DNA of 64,000 nt, from the NCBI RefSeq assembly GCF_019599505.1, contig NZ_RKLT01000014.1:16064-80063 (forward strand), read 5' to 3'. The position numbers were made by a program, and so were the translations under genes. The DNA comes from Haloarcula nitratireducens. GTDB taxonomy: Archaea; Halobacteriota; Halobacteria; Halobacteriales; Haloarculaceae. Of this stretch, positions 60,430 through 64,000 are shown one piece after another (position 1 is the stretch's first letter; every line of letters begins with the position of its first letter). Below the pieces are notes generated by a model. That model worked only from the letters and a program-made list of their open reading frames with translations, made no database searches and was not told the origin of the DNA.

Positions 60430-61665
60430 TCAGGTTGGCGTTGTCGACTTGCCGGACTCAGCCATCTGCCAGACAGTGAGGCCTCCCGCCAGACCGAGCC
60501 CGACTGCGAACACGAACAGGACGGCGTAGATTCCAGTGGTAGCGACCAGCTCTCCAGCCACTACGGGTGCAACGAACGACCCTAGCCACCCGGCTACGCT
60601 CGCGAGCGAAACGGCCGTCCCGGCAGCCTGAGGCTCAACAAATTCCTGAATCGACTGATACATGAGCCCGATCTGAAGCTGGACGAATACCCCTGCGAGA
60701 ACGAGTATCGCAATCAGCACCGCAATCGTCGTGCTGTAAAACATCGCGACCGCGAGTACGGTGGCTCCGACGAACGAGGCGGCGAAGACGGGCCGTCGTC
60801 GTTGATCCAGTACCGTATCCGAGAGCCATCCCCCAATCGGTCGGGCGAGAATCCCGACCGCAGGAAACAGCGCGACGAACGTGCCGCTCTCGGCCAGTGA
60901 GACGCCGAACCGTCGAGTGATGTACGTCGGCATCCACGAATTGAACACCATGTACAGCGAGTAGCCCAGAATCGTGACGACAAGGATCGCCCACACGTTC
61001 CGGTTCCGAATCACCCTTTTAAAATCGAGTAGCGTTATCGGGTCCGTAGACGGGTGGCACCGCGGTACGCGCCCGACAGCGACGTAGAAGGCCAACGACA
61101 TCACCAGCACCGCGATGCCGAAGACTGGAAATACCCGCGGCCAGCCCACGACCGCGGCGACGCGTGGCGCACTCAGTTGTCCGAGCGCGTATCCTGCCGG
61201 ATAGCCGGAGATGATTACCGATGTTGCCGTCGCCCGCCTAGCCGGTGGAAACGTACTCGCCGCTACATTGATACAGGTTACCCACAACACGAACATTCCA
61301 ACGCCGGCGAGTAATCGCGAGGCGATCAACAGCGAGACGGTCCCCCCGCTCGCAGCTAACCAGTCACCGGTGCTGCCGATGAGCAACACAGCTGCTGCAA
61401 CCGGAACCGTCGCGCGGGTCTCGACGCGGTCTAGATAAATGCCGACTGGAATACCAATTACTGTTGCAGCGACCTGTGGCATCGAGACAAGTGCGGCCGC
61501 TGTGGCTTCAGTGATCCCGAGGTCGGTCATCACCAGCGGGAGGATACTGGCTGGCGTAATCAGGTATGCACCGACGAACAGGAGCAGTAGCCATCCGGCC
61601 GTGATGGTTGCCCCGCACCACACTGAATCGTCGGCGAATTTACGATCGTCAGTCAGTCCGTTCAC
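60430..61665 (-). CDS. MFS transporter (CynX/NimT or sialate-like)
   Basis: 411 residues, 12 membrane segments: AGWLLLLFVGAYLITPASILPLVMTDLGITEATAALV, the motif-A loop IPVGIYLDRVETRATV, ISGYPAGYALGQLSAPRV, and ARPIGGWLSDTVLDQRRRPVFAASFV in the second half. The first gene of the pair at this end is the HTH-10 regulator 61649-62314, which overlaps the transporter start by 17 bases on the same strand, so they form an operon. The substrate is unknown; members take small anions or drugs. Confidence 0.85.
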   Translation of the reverse strand: MNGLTDDRKFADDSVWCGATITAGWLLLLFVGAYLITPASILPLVMTDLGITEATAAALVSMPQVAATVIGIPVGIYLDRVETRATVPVAAAVLLIGSTGDWLAASGGTVSLLIASRLLAGVGMFVLWVTCINVAASTFPPARRATATSVIISGYPAGYALGQLSAPRVAAVVGWPRVFPVFGIAVLVMSLAFYVAVGRVPRCHPSTDPITLLDFKRVIRNRNVWAILVVTILGYSLYMVFNSWMPTYITRRFGVSLAESGTFVALFPAVGILARPIGGWLSDTVLDQRRRPVFAASFVGATVLAVAMFYSTTIAVLIAILVLAGVFVQLQIGLMYQSIQEFVEPQAAGTAVSLASVAGWLGSFVAPVVAGELVATTGIYAVLFVFAVGLGLAGGLTVWQMAESGKSTTPT

Positions 61666-62314
61666 TGTCCTCCATCAGGGACGATATGATGAGCCGCTCG
61701 ATTCCACGTCGAAGAAGACCACCGGCTGCTGGCTGAGAGATGTCTAGTTCAGCGGCGACCTCGCCGAGAGTTGCGTTCCGTGGTTCTTCGAAGTACCCCG
61801 CTTCGAACGCGACGAGGAGTGCCTCTCGTTGACTGTCGGTCAACCCGGCATCGGTATTACCCAGACTGGCGTATTCAGTCACGTGCAGTAACTCGATGTC
61901 AATGTCGTACCGTCGTGCATTCTCCCAGAGTTCGGCCAGGTTCGTTCGTTCGGGCATCCATACTGTGAATATCCAGGTGTTTCTGTCGTTCTTCATGTCG
62001 AGAACGACACCGTTCGCGGTCGAGATGACTGGTGAGAAGACCTTTGCTTCGTCCGTATACTCGAAGCTATAGATCGCTTTCCCGTCTCTAGTTTCGATAA
62101 CCTGTTCGAATTCGCTAACGGTGTGGTCGTTCCGCAATCCGTTCTCGAACTGGCGGAAGTCAGCTGACTCTACGTGATAGAAGAACTTTCCTGACGTTGG
62201 GTCAGTTCCTGCCTCTGATACTGACCTGACGTTGGAAGTTCGGTCGTGAGCGACTGTCTCTGTGAGCACTACGTCGGGATGCTCGATTTGGACAACCGCT
62301 TTAATATCGGTCAT
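61649..62314 (-). CDS. HTH-10 (bacterio-opsin activator-like) regulator
   Basis: 221 residues from ATG 62314 (MTDIKAVVQIEHPDVVLTET). The N-terminal two thirds are a ligand-sensing domain with GKFFYHVESADFRQFENGLRNDHTVSEFEQVIE and FTVWMPERTNLAELWENARRYDIDIELLHV. The C-terminal HTH-10 is GLTDSQREALLVAFEAGYFEEPRNATLGEVAAELDISQPAAGGLLRRGIERLI, where the Leu/Gly-rich helix is the recognition one. These haloarchaea-specific regulators activate or repress neighbours. It probably controls the overlapping MFS gene. Confidence 0.85.
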   Translation of the reverse strand: MTDIKAVVQIEHPDVVLTETVAHDRTSNVRSVSEAGTDPTSGKFFYHVESADFRQFENGLRNDHTVSEFEQVIETRDGKAIYSFEYTDEAKVFSPVISTANGVVLDMKNDRNTWIFTVWMPERTNLAELWENARRYDIDIELLHVTEYASLGNTDAGLTDSQREALLVAFEAGYFEEPRNATLGEVAAELDISQPAAGGLLRRGIERLIISSLMEDSERTD

Positions 62315-63389
62315 CGTTCCGTGAGGTAGGCGGTTTGAGTCTATGGCCGTTTGTAAGCGACCGTTTTTGCGATATTCGGTACGAACCATCATTTTCGTAG
62401 TACTGCATCTTTGGAGAACCGACGCTCATGCCTCCATATCGTCCGTCCTCGACGGAAAGGTGCCAGAACGGTGACTTCCGAATCCGGGTCGAGATCACAA
62501 GGTCGATATCTACGTCGCCTGTTTGACGCAGATTTCTGGGAACGGTGTGATCCGACTGGTTGACGCTGAGATGGTTTAGGTGATGTTGGTTTGCAGTCAT
62601 TATTATTTATTTCGGTGGTTCTACGCCGTGGTTGAACAGCTGTCCCCAGAGACGCTCGAGCCGATTGATTCCAACCGGCGGGGTGGCCCCCGCGGGGAGG
62701 TAGGGTTCTGGGTCGGTCGCTCTGTTTCGATCGTCGGCACGGGTTCTCGCTGCCATATGACCGACTGAACAGTCCGTGACAATATTGGTCTGTAGCTTAT
62801 TCATATAACCTTTTTATGCCGGGTTTAGAAGAGCCCGTGGATTTTCACCGTCCGTGCCTCGCTGGGTTGAGAGCGGTGAGGCTGGCGAGTGGCGACCATC
62901 GAAACGACAGTCGTCATGAAGAACGTCGTGAGAGAGCGTTGATATACGCCGTCTTCGTTCTGAGTTAATTTATCGCAGCTCTGCCAAGTCGTGCGTTCAT
63001 TCTGTCCTTCCACCGTATCAGGGACCCTCAGAGCAGCGCCCAACTACTGAATACACGTTCTCTATTCAGCAATCCGTTCCTCTCGGAATTATGGATAGTC
63101 GCCCTCCCGCGTTGTAATACTGAGGCTTCGTTCCGAGTTGTGGACGATGCACTTGGTGACGAGTTCGCGAAACTGCTTCCACTAGATGCGTGACCGGATC
63201 GAATAGCTAACGGGAGTGTTTGACGGTGGAAACGACAATTAAGACGCTCGAAGTCACGCCCTTTGCTTGTTTATAATCCCTTAGCGACAAGAAGGTCGAT
63301 ACAGAACGTGGCAACATGCCTTCCGATCGTCACGCTCAAAGGCGCTCCCCGAGTTCCATGTTCCCACCGACTGCTCACTCGCTCGATTA
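62315..63389. other. One-kilobase gene-free stretch
   Basis: No gene is supported. A short AT-rich run near 62600 (ATTATTATTTATTT) and one near 62790 (TATAACCTTTTTAT) could be TATA boxes. The last 90 bases before 63390 contain a purine-rich control region for the truncated MFS gene. Confidence 0.4.
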
Positions 63390-63899
63390 ATGCCCACTCA
63401 ACCCAACGACCCCCAAGCAGACGATACTAGCAGTGATGACCCAGAGCAGCGTACTCAGTCGATGTGGGGACTCGTCACTGGAGCGAGTCTTATCTCGACA
63501 GGACTCGCTGCCTATGAAATTGTCCCGGCAAGTGTGACGCCACTCATCCGTGACTCACTGCAGATTGGACCGACAATCGCAGGGTTCCTCGTTGGAGTCA
63601 TGTTTGGCACTGCAGTGATCGCAAGCCTCCCTGCTGGAGCAGCACTTGATCGGGTGGATTCCCGGACCGCGATGGCCCTCGCGGTTCTCACATTGCTAAT
63701 CGTAGGGACATGGGGATGGATCGCTGGTCACGATGGAAACTACCGAGCGGTGATCGCATCACGAGCGCTTGGTGGGGTCGCCTACGTTGTCGTCTGGAAC
63801 GCTGGCATCGATATCGTGAGTCGAGCAGCGACGCGCGAACATCGAGCGACAGCTGTCGGCATCTTCACCGCGAGCTGCCCAATTAGCATTGAGTGGTGA
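63390..63899 (+). pseudogene. MFS transporter truncated by a rearrangement
   Basis: ATG 63390 gives about 165 residues of a normal MFS N-terminus: WGLVTGASLISTGLAAYEIVPASVTPLIRDSLQIGPTIAGFLVGVMFG, the motif-A loop AGAALDRVDSRTAMAL, and GVAYVVVWNAGIDIVSRAATREHRATAVGIFTAS. At about 63880 the expected continuation (GPxGFALGQ-like) is replaced by CPISIEW and a stop. From 63883 a different reading frame begins. The gene was cut and joined to another by insertion or recombination. Confidence 0.75.
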
Positions 63900-64000
63900 A
63901 GACGACGAACTAGCTGCTTTGGTGGCCGAGATTTGCCGTGAGGTCGATACAGTTGGCGAGATGGTAGAAGCGACACAGGACGGCACGTCAAATCAGTGGC
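63883..64000 (+). CDS. 5'-truncated unknown coding segment (continues beyond window)
   Basis: In a frame different from the MFS gene, the sequence reads LALSGEDDELAALVAEICRE and then VDTVGEMVEATQDGTSNQW to the last base, with haloarchaeal codon use and no stop. It is the inner part of another gene joined onto the broken MFS gene. I cannot assign it from 38 residues. Confidence 0.4.

Noticed and set aside
62607..62804. 65-residue minus-strand frame (from ATG in MAARTRADDRNRATD)
   Set aside because: No promoter, no motif, and the residues upstream look non-coding; left as spacer.
1..64000. CRISPR array or cas genes
   Set aside because: No run of regularly spaced direct repeats was seen. The CARF protein alone is not evidence for a CRISPR locus.

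Overview
The window is haloarchaeal DNA. The predicted proteins are acidic, promoters look like TATA boxes about 25-30 bases upstream of leaderless starts, and several families are typical of or restricted to haloarchaea: DUF7344 and HTH-10 regulators, a HFX_2341/DUF6293 CARF protein, TATA-binding protein, a DUF1931 histone-fold miniprotein, and IS200/IS605 (IS1341-type) elements with TnpB. The density of partition, integrase, conjugation, toxin-antitoxin, insertion-sequence and broken genes points to a plasmid, megaplasmid or mosaic accessory region rather than core chromosome. I cannot name the species.

Layout. 1-7.3 kb: the end of a zinc alcohol dehydrogenase, RNase HI, a small winged-helix regulator, a CARF-wHTH protein, a PD-(D/E)XK-like protein with a tandem C-terminal repeat, a Tat-exported NosD-like beta-helix lipoprotein, and an AbrB/PIN toxin-antitoxin pair whose toxin is frameshifted. 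7.9-10.9 kb: a ParA operon, a GTATC-rich iteron-like block that is a candidate centromere, and a tyrosine recombinase. 11.7-23.6 kb: a coherent catabolic island with an ornithine-cyclodeaminase-family reductase, an aldehyde dehydrogenase close to alpha-ketoglutarate-semialdehyde dehydrogenases, a divergent M19 'dipeptidase' lacking two zinc-ligand motifs, a BCCT transporter, RidA, an IclR regulator, and a translationally coupled pair (an Ldh_2/DUF3726-like protein and a 572-residue protein of unknown function). I infer uptake and breakdown of a betaine or cyclic imino acid.

24.3-34.5 kb: a conjugation module (small membrane proteins, a VirB6-like protein, a VirB4 ATPase, a VirD4-like coupling ATPase) followed by a block of five ACCTCGAAA motifs that may be an origin of transfer or replication. 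34.4-46 kb: a decaying plasmid region marked by three copies of one inverted repeat (CTAACCAACA...TGTTGGTTAG). It holds a TnpB remnant, an MBL-fold protein whose frame breaks at an A7 tract, several genes broken by single frameshifts, a histone-fold miniprotein next to a TBP, a TIR/deoxyribosyltransferase-like protein, small zinc proteins and regulators. 46-57 kb: MFS and DASS transporters, a Usp protein, an intact IS200/IS605 element, a quinol-type nitric oxide reductase, a TauE/SafE permease, a VapBC pair with a 26-bp palindromic operator, and an MBL hydrolase. 57-64 kb: two lipoproteins, a TnpB fragment, an MFS permease with an HTH-10 regulator, and an MFS gene cut off by a rearrangement.

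Functionally, the most integrated unit is the catabolic island: transporter, reductase, aldehyde oxidation, imine detoxification and IclR control. The conjugation module supplies an ATPase pair and membrane parts, but I saw no relaxase. Many claims rest on reading motifs by eye. Every frameshift call could also be an assembly indel and needs read-level support.
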